NCBI GenBank assembly: GCA_013176395.1
Contig: JABMLP010000022.1
Location: forward strand, 744,001 to 808,000
Direction: 5' to 3'
Origin: Venturia oleaginea
Lineage: Eukaryota; Ascomycota; Dothideomycetes; Venturiales; Venturiaceae
Length of the DNA: 64,000 nucleotides
Positions 9,169-21,895 of this stretch are shown here, piece after piece (positions within the stretch are counted from its first letter, which is position 1; the number at the start of each line of letters is the position of its first letter). Below the pieces are notes generated by a model, which did no database searches, was not told the origin of the DNA, and saw nothing but the letters and a program-made list of their open reading frames with translations. A program made the translations under genes and the position numbers.

Positions 9169-12100
9169 TTTTGGTGTTGTTTATTTCTCTGGAATTGTTG
9201 TAGTGAATATGGTGAAATTGGTCGAGGGGATGCAGAGAAGTAATTGCGGAAAAGGGTCTTGTTTATATAATGTGAGGACAGGATCAAACTGGAATATTCG
9301 GGCATTCCGATTTACGAGCATCTATAACAGATATGAAGTTTCAGCCTCAAACAATCGAGTTTGGAACGCTCGCAGGGCAATTTACAGGGATATATGCGGG
9401 GGGAAGGCTTCCGGGGCTTGTTTGGCAATGAGTAGGAACACTATCACCAAAGGTGATCGCCTATCATTGGTATTTAGTTCCCTCATATAATATCCTTCGC
9501 TATCAGTTTCATTTCTGACGGAAGAAAAAAGGGTCACGAAACCAGACTTGGTACTCTGAAGGCGAGAAATTTTGGATGTAGCCACTTTATCATTTCAACT
9601 CCACCATCAATCATCTCACTTTTGCACAGCGCACATTCCAAATCTGCTCGACATCGCTGCATTTCCGACAACGTCATTCTTCAACCTTTCAACAAAGTAG
9701 AGTTTGTCGATCTCAATCTCAATTTGAGGGTGTCGTTTTGAAGTAAGTTCTTGGCGGACACTGCTCACTATATAATGCAGCTCGATCTTAAGAATGAAGC
9801 CGAAAACTTAAGCATCGAGCTCGACTTCTAGCCACGAATCCGGAATGAACTCTCCAATCCACGAGGAACTCCTGCTCTTCATTGTCCCTGCAGATGGTTG
9901 CATCCACGGATTGAGTGTGTGTCCGCCTCAATTACTAACCTGAACGTCGATCCAGTCTCCACCTGCTGCCTGCATCGTCAATGTATTCCTCCCTCCTTGG
10001 AAAATCCGTCCAAAAATCGACGACTCCGTTCCCACGCCAAAGGAAAATTACAATGATCCAAGCGCAAATACAAGATGCTACGCCAGCTCGGTAGTCATGT
10101 TACGACTCTTTGAAGCACCTCTGTCCGATACAAGAACGCACTGCCGAGAAGTTGGTCAGGGGATGTTCTTATTCTCCCCATGCCCTACATTTCCTCGAGA
10201 ATCGTATAGAGTTCTCAAACTCCTGTGTAAAGATTCGCAGTAGTGCACAATTGGTAAGATACATTCACTGCTCGTTGAATGCTTGGATTCTAATTCACAC
10301 TAGTCCCAAATTCCCAATCGTGAACTTGTAAGGATACTCATTCGGCCACGCCGCGCCCTTTGTGCCAAGTTTTGAAGACGCCGAGATCCATGGCGCGTTT
10401 TAGGTTGGTAGTATTTGGAGGTGAGAAGAGATTTGAGAAGATAGGGAGGTTGGTAGTTAAGAGTGAGGCTGGATGAGTGATGAAGTATGTTGTTTGTTTT
10501 GATCCTTGTAGAGAAGGGATGCGTCCTGCCATTTGTCGAAGAGAAAGTTGAAATGCGCACAGATGAGGGTGAGTTGAATACATGTTCCGTAACGGCGTTC
10601 GACTATTGCAAAAACTCAAGTGGTTGCAGTTTCGAGATCTTCCTCATGGGCGGAACGGTTGTCTAGTTGTAGCTCGTCATGAAGTACTGCTAGGACTTCG
10701 TTACAAGTAGCATTGTTAACAAGCGCGACAAAGACCAAACAGCACAAGCCACCACAACTCCATCCAATCTCTGAGATCATAAAGATAGGAAATTACCAGT
10801 AAGTAGTATCAGAGGTGTATCTGAACGTTTATTACAAAGATTTGACCGCTCCCATCGATAGTCTGACAGCTATCCCAGAACAGCAACCATATCTCCGTCG
10901 TTTCTTCCTTATCTAGGTATATTATATTCGAGTAACTCGCACCCTTCTTGGAAAAAGCTTGAAGGATGATGCATCCATATGATATGTTATCTCTTTCCCC
11001 TCTTCTCCCTTAAGTTTTGAGAATCTGCTAGATGAAATCATCAAAGCGGTGCTCAGGACTTGGTTGTTGAGATAAGGGAATGTGTTCGTGAGATATGGGT
11101 GAGAGCCAAGCCGAGAAGTAGAAAATGAACCGATTTCTTTATGAATAACGGGAACAACCCGCGCGAAGAAAAATTCGAAGGTCTTCTTGGTCTCATTTGC
11201 AGGCTGCCTAAAGAGTGCGCCAACAACACACCAATATCAAATTGACAATCCGGCGACACGTCTTACTTGCATTTCTTTTGGGTTCGAACATGTCCAGCAC
11301 AATAGTGCACCTCGTAGCAGGTTATTAAAGTATGTAGGTAAACTCTTCGTTCCCTAGGCAATTATGGGCCAAAGTAGCGTAAATTTACTCAGTCATACCT
11401 ACAGATCTGATTAACTTGAGCCTTACACAATGACAACAGCTAGCAACCAACACCTTTACTCACAACCCGCCATTAAAAATCTTCCAACCCCTCATTCAGC
11501 ACTACCTACTTTCTCACCAGGACACTGCCATCATAAATGTATCCAGCCCATCTTGTTCGTTCAATTCCACGACAGATCCAAGCTGCTAAGAAGTACAGTT
11601 ACGAGTGACAGCACAGTAAAACATGAAACCGGCTGTGATGAGCATCTAGTCCTGCAGCGGTAGAGTTATGCAGGGCGGAAAGATGGAGGGTACAGGCACA
11701 GGCCCACACTCATATAATAGTGTAGGAAGCGAAGATTCAGAAACGGCGCAGTATCAAGCAATAAAGCATCGCTAGCTGATAATAATGAACACTCACTTGA
11801 CTGCTTCTCCCTGAGGGCTTTTTGCCCTTGGCCTTTGGGGACAACACCATAACCTCTAACAAACTACGCGAGACTGCAATTCGCGACAAAGCGCCGGAGA
11901 AAGTCTATGACTACTAAATAGATGGCTAGTTATACAACAACCTCTTTTCCGCCGGCGGTTGAAATAATGGGAGGGCTACTGAAATCCTAGTATACAAGTA
12001 CACGAATCATTGGATTGTTCTTCAAGCATATGCGCGAAGCAAAACCACGAAGGAATGGGGGTGTATATTAATTTAGGACGTCTGATAACGCCACGCCCTG

Positions 12101-12341
12101 CAGTGTGTTACCCAACAATGCATGCAGAGAAGACTAGTTACGGGAGGTTTGAGGAGTGGTGGCCAACAGCGATACAATGCCTGGAATGGATATGCCCGCT
12201 AGATTACGTGGGGCAACTTGGCATATAAGCAAGTAATCTGTTTCGTATCTTACAAAAGCGAACCAGTATCTAGCATGTATCGTGTATGTCATCCTATCAA
12301 AGCATATTGATAGAAGGACCACCGAATCAATTCATTCTGCC
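9169..12341. other. Large gene-poor intergenic region
   Basis: About 3.2 kb without a coding frame that I can support. A 15-bp stretch at about 10091 (CATGTTACGACTCTT) also occurs near the left ends of the two pogo elements at 22.3 and 42.8 kb; this may be a relic or chance. A tRNA-like stretch near 10235-10310 was examined and rejected. Confidence 0.5.
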
Positions 12342-13433
12342 TCATTTCCCGCCTTCGGCCTGATTAACAGCATCAACCATGAACGAACCACCAAGCAAAA
12401 TAGCCGGTTCCTCAATACTATGATGTTCATAACTACAATCTTATCAGCAAATCCCGAATCTCCACAGCAGTAATCGAACTCACCTCAAAGTCCCCACACC
12501 ACCCGCCTCCAAAATCAAGGACGGATTATCAGCGATATTCTTGCCAATCCATCTCCCAGCAAAGGCCCTCAAAACATGTCCGTGTGCCACGATCAGGACA
12601 TCACCTGGACAATCTGTCGCCCCATCCATAGCCTTCGAGTGAAACTTCTCTCGGATCTCTGCAATCAATGTATCCAACCGTTTCGAGATTTGCTCAGGGC
12701 TCTCACCGCCTGGACATCCATCACGCCAAATATCCCAATCACCTTGTCCATCTTTTGCGCGTTGCTCACGGATCGTTTTCGAAGTCAATCCTTCATAATC
12801 TCCATAATCCCATTCGCGGACAGCATCTACAGAGGAGATCAGTACGCCACTTCCCAAATCTTCATCTTCCAGGTATAACATTACGAACCAGTAATCTCAA
12901 TCTTCGCCTCCGTCCTCACCTCGTCCTCAGAATGCATCCGTTCATCTCGCCACGGGAACTTACTCCGGCAGTTCAGGGACAAGAGTTCGAGGGTACGTTG
13001 GGCGCGATGGCGGGGAGAAACATAGCTAGAGCATCGAGCGTCAGCGAGATTCAACAAACAACCAGCCCTCCCAATATCCAACAACACCCAGCACCCAGAA
13101 GGCAAACACCACAACAAAACACGACATACATATGCGCCAAATTCCCCGGAACAATCAACCGATCATCCCCCACCAACGCCTTCCCCGTAGCTATAATCCT
13201 CTTCTCACCATTCTCTGTAAGGGGAATATCGCTCGCCCCGGTATGTCTATTCAAAAGTGCAAGTTAGCCATTGAACCTCCCATTGAACCACCCATTCAGA
13301 TCTATGTGCCATCTATCTGCCATCCGTAATAGGATCACTCTCCCTCTCCCTCCCCCTCTCATAAAACATACCGTCCATTCAAACTCCACTCCGTCTCACC
13401 ATGGCGAATAATAAAGACCCTAGGCGTAGCCAT
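12342..13433 (-). CDS. SHB17: SHB17-like histidine phosphatase (sedoheptulose-1,7-bisphosphatase type)
   Basis: Five exons on the minus strand: 13433-13372, 13246-13130, 13025-12889, 12826-12484 and 12432-12342, giving about 249 residues. The N-terminus reads MATPRVFIIRHGETEWSLNG; RHGETEW is the phosphohistidine motif (His11). Further along come SPRHRAQRT, REWDYGDYEGLTS, DIWRDGCPGGES and VLIVAHGHVLRAF with the second catalytic His. The end, with AGGVGTLSYEHHSIEEPAIL, matches yeast Shb17, which hydrolyses sedoheptulose-1,7-bisphosphate to feed riboneogenesis. The last intron has two possible acceptors; the upstream one restores the conserved YEHH and is preferred. The donor of the third intron is GTTCGT, chosen because it restores EITDAVREW. 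Cytosolic; no signal peptide. A broader phosphoglycerate-mutase-like role cannot be excluded. Confidence 0.88.
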
Positions 13434-14085
13434 AATTGCGCGACGAGCGTGCGACGAATCTCAACACCGGAACGACAAAGCGAGAAAATGGTGGTCTAAA
13501 AGCCATTATCGACGTCTTTCGGTGGTAGTGATGCTTCAAGTACGGAAGTGGCGGGGCGAATAGCTCTCGCGGCTCGCCTCGCGCCCTCGCCTCGCCAAAA
13601 ACCATCCCCGCCGCGTCATGATTTGAACGCGCTGACTGATTCTTATCACGGCCACGGCAAGATGATAATCATACTCCGACTACGCTTCTCCTGACCTGTA
13701 GTAATCGGGATCTATATCTTCTCTCGTTACGACGTCGAAGTGGAAGATTCATAGGATGGCAGATAACTATAGGTAAAGTGGGCAGAGCTGTTTAAATCAT
13801 TGAGGTTCTTTCACATGCAAAAACAAAAAAGTTCATCCAAAAGATCGTGATAAAAATGGAACGGAGTAAGGATGTCTAATGTGTGGAGGGTATCCCTACA
13901 GATGCGGGCAGGTATCTTATAACGAACGATCCACGAAACGCCTCTTCAAAATCCAAAGCTGCCATCCAAAAGTGCAGTATCATTCTCAAAAATGAAAAAC
14001 GCCGTCCGTCATGAATCGTAAGAGTGTAAGACTATGCCCCCCATATGTGATATTTGTTGCTGTCAACACGGCTACGGAATATATG
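13434..14085. other. Intergenic: SHB17-like promoter and FYVE-RING 3' region
   Basis: Upstream of the SHB17-like start and downstream of the FYVE-RING stop, which lie on the same strand. No additional gene seen. Confidence 0.5.
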
Positions 14086-15905
14086 CTAGTCGTGGAGCTG
14101 ATGCGTTGGACAACTGCCCACGCCTTTGGTGTCCCACCATTGCCGAATGCAAGTCTGTTGCATTTGTTAGTCAGAGTCGATTGAGGAGAAGTGCAAAAAC
14201 TCACTCTGTGGAACTTGCATAAACACTCCAATCGACCCATCTCATCGCCTTCGTCGAACTCTTCGAAGCAAATAACGCATTCTGTGGGCTCATGATCTTC
14301 ACCCATACAATCCTTCTCGGTAGCATGGTAAACCAGCATCCGCCCCCCAGTCATTCGCCGTTGTCTCAAAGGACCGGATCCCGATGCCGAGCTGAATGAT
14401 CCCGCTGGCAGAGATGAAAAGGACGCGCTTGGAGCAGAAGAGGAGGCGCGCAGACCATTATCTAAAGGGTTCGCAGTCACATATGGAGGAGGCGTAGGTA
14501 CATACTCATGCGATTTGACACAGTCCGAAATATGCCCCTCTCGTGCCGTTTCATCCCCATTCGGCTCCTTTGGAGGAAGCTCACTTCCACATATTGGACA
14601 CTCGTCTTCTTCGGCGATCTGCCGACGCGCGGGTTGTGGTACTGGAGGAAGCGGTGCACTAGTGTCCAGCATGGATCGATAGGGGAATGGAGATGGTGCC
14701 AGTCCAGCCACTGACCCACTCGTGCTGGACGTCCTAGGTGGAAACATGCCAGCCTGACCAGGTGGAGCCGCAGGGGGCCATAGATCGCGAACAGATGTAG
14801 GGTTTATAAATTGGTGCCCATGCCGGAAAGGGTCATTCGGCAAAGATCGACGCGGGTCTGCTGTCCTAATTGCAGCATCGCTGAGTGTAGATCGATGGCC
14901 ATGGTCAGGTAGAGGAGGATGGACAGCTGAAGAACTGCTATGTCTATTAGGAGGCGTAGGTCTGTCCATGTAACGAGAATGTCCAGGCGATCCTGCTGGT
15001 GTGAAGGCGTTCTGTGGCGGGGGACTCAGATTCGGATCTGGTACGCATGGATTGCAGACACGAACTTCTTCGCCTCCCCAAAAATTGCGAGGAGACAACG
15101 GGGATGTATCGCCATCACTGCCAGTGAGGTCGATGATAGCGCTGGGTGGGTCAGGAGGTCGGACGATAAATTGGCGGGGAATAGTAATCCGATGCGGAGA
15201 GCAGCTGGCGCAGACGACTCGTCCACATTTTCTGCAGTGATGCTTGCGGTAAAAGAATGAGAACTGACTCTTGCAGACGGGACAACGTGTGACCTCTGCA
15301 TCAGCCTGCCATCTGGGCAATACGAATTCGCTTGTCCGTCGATCTGTAGGTGGTGGGATAGGAGGAAGTTGTCTTGTAGAGGGCCTTGGAGGTGAATCTG
15401 TGAGATCTATGGCACTTGACATGGTGGTTCCAGACGTAGTTGGGTCTGTTGACGCAGCATTTGACGGCCCTGCGTGACCCATCCTCTCGTTCTGTGCGGG
15501 TCTGTTACTCCGCCCTGGACTGTCTGCGGTTGTAAGCCTCCTCTTTCTGTCTGCCCCAGCTCGTCTATGCTCTTGCGCTATGTTTCGAGTTTGTGTTGGA
15601 ACAAAAGGGGGATCGAGATAGCCCGGAGGGTTTGGTTGTCGAAGAGGAGGACTCGCGTTATTGCTCATATTTGGGCTATGCTCTCCGGCAAGTAGAAAAT
15701 GGTGCCATGTCTCTCGCTGGCGGCTATCACTTCGAGGCGTGTTCGTGCTATCGCAGTGAAGGCTTTCTCTCGATGCCGGCGATTCTGATATATGTTGTCG
15801 AGGGGTAGTCTCGCTTTGACTTGAACGTGAAGATATCCTGGGCAACGCTGCTGGATTGAATTGCAAAGGCTGGTCCAGTGGATCGGACGGCGAATTATTA
15901 TCCAT
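14086..15905 (-). CDS. FYVE and RING zinc-finger protein, Pib1-like
   Basis: Two exons, 15905-14205 and 14154-14086, coding 589 residues. Long Pro/Ser/Arg-rich disordered stretches separate three zinc modules. (1) FYVE domain from about residue 199: WQAD (the WxxD motif), CPVC, then YRKHHCRKCGRVVCASC, the PI3P-binding basic motif. (2) A UBZ-like CX2C..HX3C motif at about 436-462 (CPICGSELPP .. HISDC). (3) A RING at about 543-589: CVICFEEF, then CLCKFHR joined by splicing to TCIRQWWDTKG and CP. Yeast Pib1 is a FYVE-RING ubiquitin ligase on endosomal and vacuolar membranes, and the architecture fits that role. Without the intron (GTGAGT..ACAG) the RING would be lost. Its start lies 347 bp from the divergent DUF885 gene. 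Confidence 0.88.
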
Positions 15906-16252
15906 TCACCAGATAGAGGTGGATGATATGCTTTCCCGGCTTGTTATTGGTCCTGGTGCTCAGATGGCCAGGATGTCGATAGAGTCGCGTGTTGTCGATG
16001 GTGGGACTACAGAAATAGGAGAGATAGAGCCAAGTGATGTTATACAAACTATAAAAAGTGTTGCTCGGTGAAAGTGCGTGAAGTTTCGGGCTATCTCAGG
16101 TCTGTATAACATAAGGTACCTCCTACCTAGGTCCCAGTCCCACGGCTCGAAACACACCAAAGCGCGCGGATGCATTGATGTGCGGCTTCATCCGCCACCA
16201 TATCTGTTCCACTAGGACTACTTTCTCTACTAGTACTCATCTCATTACAAAC
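15906..16252. promoter_or_regulatory. Bidirectional promoter region
   Basis: This 347-bp gap separates the divergent starts of the FYVE-RING gene (minus) and the DUF885 gene (plus, start at 16253), so both upstream regions must lie in or overlap it. No specific factor site is claimed. Confidence 0.5.
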
Positions 16253-18199
16253 ATGAAAAGACCTGCGAATAACATTGTACTTTCCGACCCTATATACTGT
16301 GAACCCATTCAAGACCGCATCATCAGAATCGAGCACGACCTTCAAGATCTGTCAAACTTCTACAACATCGAGATATCTCCAAAGCGGACCGCGAAGTTGC
16401 AGTCATTCTACCGAGATGAGCTTGCTTCGTTGAAAAGCGCCCCATTCGATTCGTATGACCAGGAGGCCAAGATCGACTACATTCTACTCCAGAACTTCCT
16501 TGAAACAAACTCACGACAACTTGATATCAAAGCAAAAGAATATCAAGAGCTTGGGACCATCCTCCCTTTCGCGCTCTCCATCATCGAGCTGTGTGAGAGC
16601 AGGCAGGAGATGAAGCCGGTTGAAGGACCAAAAGCCGCCTCCGCACTCCATTCCTTATCTCAAAGTCTGACCAGCGTTCAGTCCAAGATAGAACAACACG
16701 CACTAAAGACAGATAAGCTGACGGCCTTCCGAGCTGCCAAGGCATTGAAGCAGCTTTCCGTGCATCTGAACGAGTGGTTCAATTATTTCAATGGCTATGA
16801 CCCCCTTTTCTCTTGGTGGGCGAAGGCGCCCTATGAGAAATTGGAAAAGCAGTTTGTAACTTTGGAATCAAAGATTCGGGAGAAACTTGTTGGTATTACT
16901 CCTGGTGATCAAGATACCATCGTTGGTGAACCAATCGGACGTGACGGACTGCTGTCAGACCTCTCGGCCGAGAAGATCGCGTACACGCCGGAAGAGATCA
17001 TTCGTATTGGCGAATCAGAGTACGAATGGTGTCTGAAGGAGATGGAGGCCTCATCGAAAGATCTAGGTTATTCAGATTGGAAAAACGCTCTGGACTATGT
17101 GAAGAATAGCTACGTGGAACCAGGAAAGCAACCCCAACTCATCCGAGATCTCGCTCTCGAGGCTGAAGCCTATGTCGAAAAGCACGACATGGTCACGATC
17201 CCTCCACTCGCCAAATTATGGCGTATGTTTATGATCCCACCCGGGCAGCAGAAAGTCTCTCCCTTCTTCTTAGGAGGCCCTTATATTCAGGTCTCTTATC
17301 CCACAGCCGATATGGAGCACGAAGACAAACTGATGTCGATGAGAGGAAACAATCCTCATTTTTCGCGCTCTACAGTGTTCCACGAATTGCTTCCTGGGCA
17401 CCATCTTCAATATCATCAAACACTTCGCCATCGCCCTTATCGCAAGCTCTTCCGCACAAGCTTCTGGACGGAAGGTTGGGCATTTTATTGGGAGCTCATC
17501 CTGTGGGATCGAGGTTATGCGTTTAAGCCCAAGGACAAGATTGGGATGTTGTTTTGGCACATGCATCGTTGCATTCGCATCGTGTTTTCGTTGAAGGTAA
17601 GGTCTATTTTCAGCAAGTTTGAACATAAGATTGTGAGAAATTTAGCGATATCGAGCTTGTGTTGAGTACTGTTCTCAGAGTGCATCAATTATAGTTCGAG
17701 GTCAGGGATTGACGGGTTTTGCCGGCCCATTCAACCTTTCGCAATCAAGAAGATCGAAAATCCTTTCTTCTCGTCCATTTTCGCCTGCCAAATGAGCCCC
17801 TGCTAATAAATCCAATAGTTCCACCTTGGCCTCTTAACACCACAAGAATGCATCGACCTCCTCGTTGACAAAGTCGGCCATGAGCGTGCGAACGCCGAGG
17901 GTGAGGTCCGTCGATCATTCAACGGCGATTACTCTCCGCTTTATCAAGTTGGGTACATGCTTGGTGCATTGCAATTCTACCAGCTTCGGAAAGAGTTGGT
18001 TGACACTGGAAAAATTCCGCAGAAACAATTCCATGATCGAATTATGAAGTCGGGAAATATGCCTGTGGAGGTACTGCGCGCTCTTTTGACGGACAAAACC
18101 CTGGACAACAGAGGTTTCAAGCCAGAGTGGAGATTTTATGCAAAGATTGATGAAGAGAGAAAGATGACTATGCCAGCTGCTCGATTTCAACTGGGATAG
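16253..18199 (+). CDS. DUF885 family protein (putative metallopeptidase-like)
   Basis: Exons 16253-17596 and 17819-18199; the 222-nt intron starts GTAAGG and ends CAATAG, and both sides are in phase. The product is about 574 residues from the Met at 16253 (ACAAACATGAAA context); an upstream in-frame Met at 16175 would give 600. The HELLPGHHLQYHQ segment (about residue 376) is the HExxxGHH-type signature of DUF885, a family related to zinc peptidases. FWTEGWAFYWE follows, as usual in the family. The second exon supplies the conserved C-terminus (LYQVGYMLGALQFYQLRKEL). No signal peptide is visible, so it is probably cytosolic. The real substrate is unknown. An in-frame stop inside the intron confirms that it must be spliced. 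Confidence 0.88.
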
Positions 18200-18816
18200 C
18201 AAAAGTTCCCGGAAATTCTCGCGGTTTGGAGATGGTCGTTGCCAGGGATCTGTAAACGTCAACTTATGCTCATTTCTAATTTTGGTGCAAGGATTGAGTT
18301 GTGTTGGTCAAGTATCAACTCAATTCAATGTAACTTCCTCAAGTCGAGATGGATATCGCAAGATTCCTGGCGAAGTCACTCTTCCATGCATAGGTAAGTT
18401 GTCACGTTGTTGACGGACATACATGATGAATCAACTGTGCCTCTCGCACTTTCTATCTGTAGACATCAGATATCGCTCTTGCACCATCCCATTATATTGG
18501 TCTCTGCCATCCACACCCTCGGCGAATACAACAACTCCGCTACATCTTTTCAATTAAAGATCAATAGCGATAAGTTTCTGGCAATAGAAAAGGCTCACAT
18601 CGCCAGGGAATCTACGAGTTGCATCTCAATTTTGAGACTGTATTCTAGACGTGCAATTGATGTTTCCCATTGGCTGAAGGGGGTATGATTGACGACATCA
18701 GCGTACAACCGTTCTTTCCGTACGAGTAGGTCACCTAGTCATCCCTAGGTGACATCTCTTTCCAGTCTCCCGCTTTCTCCCTCCAACATCAACAACTACC
18801 GCATCATTATCTCAGC
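18200..18816. other. Intergenic region
   Basis: 3' flank of the DUF885 gene and promoter of the 2EXR-like gene; no gene seen. Confidence 0.5.
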
Positions 18817-19618
18817 ATGGCGCATTCCACTCTGCTCGGGCTTCCTCTTGAATTGCGATGGAAGATACTCTGGAACTGCCTGGTCATCGGCATTGCCCAA
18901 ATCCCCTGCGCCAAAACCGGAGAGCCCTTTTGGATCGGTGAATCAGAGGCGTCCTCACAAGTACTTCGCGTCTGCAAACAGCTCTACCAAGAAGCCTTCC
19001 CCATTCTATACCAAGAGAACATCATCTACTGCCGGAATTCAACGTACCTGGAAAGCTTTGTTTCCCAAAGAGCTCCCTCCACTAGGTCGATGATCAGGCA
19101 CGTCTGCGTTGCTGGGCGTACCCACCACCTACTTAGAGCACAGCTAGATCACTATCTGCCCTTCTTCGAATCCCTGCCAAATTTACGCAGTTTCAACGTC
19201 TTCGTGTTTTCCAGCTTTTGGTCGCCTGATAGGCACTTCATCTTGGCTAGTGCAAACGGCACCTCGCTACCTGCACCCTCCAGAACCTTTATCGAAACGT
19301 TATCCCAGCGGAAAAATCCTGTTCATCTCGGCATAATCAGGTGCGGGATTCACCCGTGGTTAAAGTACTCGAGTTTGGTATGTTTCCAGTCCGTCTAGCC
19401 ACTAGATGATTGCTTACTATGAACAGGATACCGACCTGGATCCGGAGGGCTTGATCAGGCACCGAATCGTACTTCCTACTGACGACACCAACCCTCCACC
19501 TAGAGCCGTCCTTGGGCTTCAAATGGTGTTTGCGTCACATGACAGAGACTGGACTTCGTTTCTGCCCAAGCTGCGGGGAACTGAGCTTGGGGAAGACAAT
19601 CCAGTGGTATGGTTTTGA
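18817..19618 (+). CDS. 2EXR/F-box-like hypothetical protein
   Basis: Exons 18817-19377 and 19427-19618 (intron GTATGT..GAACAG, 49 nt), about 250 residues. The N-terminus LLGLPLELRWKILWNCLVIG followed by VLRVCKQLYQEAFPILYQEN is the pattern of fungal 2EXR-type proteins: an F-box-like helix, then the RVCKQLYxEAxPILY strand-helix motif. Function is unknown in the family. The exon junction joins KYSSL to DTDLDPEGL, which is also the junction position in the degenerate neighbour at 20116-20917. The two therefore arose by tandem duplication. No signal peptide or transmembrane segment. Confidence 0.75.
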
Positions 19619-20115
19619 AAGGGTTAGGAGCGCTTGAACACTGTTAGCTCTCCCAAGACAAATTGGAAGAAGCTATGGTTTAAAAGGTACATCTTCGGCA
19701 CCTCATTAGTCCCGGATAATGGAGTCTCGAGGTATTCTTGAGTTTAGGTGGATGGCGGCTTTGGACATGAATGCTTCACAGGCAGTAATGGGTATAGGTA
19801 GTGGTACCCAATGAACTCATTCTTCTGTCATCATCTTGGAGTGGTTGATCGAGTGCTCAAGTTCTTACTGACTTTTAGGCTGCAGCGTCACAGTGACTCA
19901 GAGGCACAACTTCACTTCACTTCGAGCACGGACGTCAACGATATCATCAGATCTAAGCTCTTCAATAACACTCAAACTACCTTCGGGGTTCACTTCTTCC
20001 TTTACCGACTAATACGCACATTATCTGGATAGGTAGATGTCCCTTGTTTGCTGATTGTGAGCTCTCACTGTGAACTTTGGAGCCATGGCTAACTCAAATG
20101 CGGTAGACTCTGACC

Positions 20116-20917
20116 ATGACGGAAGCATCTCTTCTAGGTATTCCGGTGGAGATACGGGAAAAGATTTTTAGGAATTGTATGGTCATAGGCGTTGCGGAGA
20201 TCTTCGACCAATGGTATAGCCAGGAATTCAAGAACTCTGCGGCGTCCTCACATTTGCTTCGTGTGTGCAAGCAGCTGTATTATGAAAGCCTTCCAATCCT
20301 TTCATCTATTACGGCACTTGGATGGGCATTGAGTACTTCCTGTCAAGAGCCAGCACTGAATTGAAATCCACAATCAAGCACGTTGTCATCAGCAGAAACA
20401 AAAAATCCAGCGAGCGGGATGCTTTATTTGACAATTTGACAAACTTATGCACTTTCAACATTTGTTTCATTCAGCAGACACAAGGCTCGGCGGCGACTCA
20501 GCGTCTATACTCCTATTACACAACCACATCCGGAATGCGGCCAGACGGGGCTTTCCTTTTCGCGAGCCTGCCCGACGTTCCTCCAACGCCTCTTATCCAG
20601 AGCCTAACCAAGGAACCTAGGCTGGTCGAGGTGGGCGTCATTCATATCTTAGTGGACGTGTATCGAAAACTGGTATGCTTTCATGATGACTATTTCGTCC
20701 TTCATCTACTAACAGTAAACCGGAGAACGACCTTTGTAAAGAGGTCATGATCAAGTGGAACATTGTACCGACGGGTCGGAAACGACCAAAAGACATAAAT
20801 GTCGACATGGTTTACTCAACTGTAGCGGACGTGCATACGAGCTACACTAATCTTCTTCTCAAGACGCAGAAATACGTGGTCAATGATGCTGGTCGGATTA
20901 TCCCCAAGACTGGTTGA
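20116..20917 (+). pseudogene. Frameshifted tandem paralogue of the 2EXR-like gene
   Basis: The start MTEASLLGIPVEIREKIF and LRVCKQLYYESLPIL parallel the intact neighbour at 18817. Just after PILS the homologous frame changes: continuing the first frame ends at 20364, whereas the second frame gives YYGTWMGIEYFLSRAS and runs on. A few codons are also missing there relative to the neighbour. The second exon (about 20722-20917) is recognisable as NDLCKEVMIKWN, ending KTG, but the acceptor TAACAG would place a stop in frame; only a weaker GGAG acceptor restores phase. A broken or decaying duplicate is the best reading. An unusual extra intron could rescue it. Confidence 0.65.
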
Positions 20918-21200
20918 TTGAATGGTAATGGACGGTTCCATTTTTCAATGTAAACTTAAGGTAGTAACACTGGTGGACACATCTGGCTGAGTGAACAATA
21001 CTTGGTAGGGGGTGAAGTTTTGTTACGTCGAAAATTATGGGAAGCTCTCCTTGTAATTATTAGCCTCATCACCTAGACTTCAAGTGCTTAACACCGCAAA
21101 CTGAATTCCTCTATCTCAATAACTCACTAACCAAATCTCACATATTTCAAACTAAAAACTAGTTATACTATCAAATACCCCAGTGCCTTACTATACTATA
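20918..21200. other. Spacer before LTR-like copy B
   Basis: AT-rich; no gene or repeat recognised. Confidence 0.4.
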
Positions 21201-21895
21201 TGTTACAGATCACCTCAAGACCGAAGAGCAGGGACAGCGGGACTTGCAGAGGATGGTTGGATAACAAGAAGTTGTTGTTAGGACTGATGTGGAGTGGAAT
21301 CCTTTGGGCGCACAAGAGGGGACTGGTGCAACCAGGTCAGTCCTAAGAGAGAATAGTACGTGCAGGAGTCACGTGATACTCAAACAGTTCCCACAGCACT
21401 TGGCATTGCCCACAGTGTGGGAAGTGTGGGAAGAGCCAAGAGGTGTGGGAATGCACCTTGGCACCCAGAACCAGAAGGGTATATATGGAGGACGTTGGAC
21501 AGACTTTCCTTTCTCTCGGTGTGGTTATCTCATGTTATGTTTCTCACACATGAGCTTCTTCAACCTACTACAGTAACGACCTTTTACTTAGATACAATCA
21601 AGCACAAGTCATATGCATACGAAGCAAGCCCACCCCCAACCTTCATACTAACCGACAAGCGTTCAGGATTGATCTGAGGATCAAATCGGTTAGACGACAA
21701 TTGAATTGGGAGATACATCGGACGGCTAGGATCTAGTGAGCCTCCAAAGAACGTGAGCAAGGGAAGGTACTTAAGGTAAGTACTTCTAGACTGATATTGC
21801 CCTTACCCCAAACCCGCGAACCAGAACAAGAGAACACAGGTGTCAAGAAGGTCTTGACATAATCAACTGTGTTGAGAAACGAGTTCCCCGTAACA
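21201..21895 (+). mobile_element. LTR-like repeat copy B (695 bp)
   Basis: Uninterrupted copy of the TGTTACAG...CCCCGTAACA repeat. The distal ~400 bp is almost identical to copies A and C, while the first ~130 bp is clearly more diverged. Flanks CTATA and ATAAG do not match, so no target duplication is visible. No internal retroelement coding follows on either side. Confidence 0.7.

Noticed and set aside
10091..10105. 15-bp match (CATGTTACGACTCTT) to the left ends of the pogo elements
   Set aside because: Too short and without terminal repeats to call an insertion relic.
10235..10310. tRNA-like stretch with an A-box-like TTGGTAAGATA and an ATTCA/TGAAT stem
   Set aside because: The anticodon loop would be 8 nt, the B box is poor and no acceptor stem pairs.
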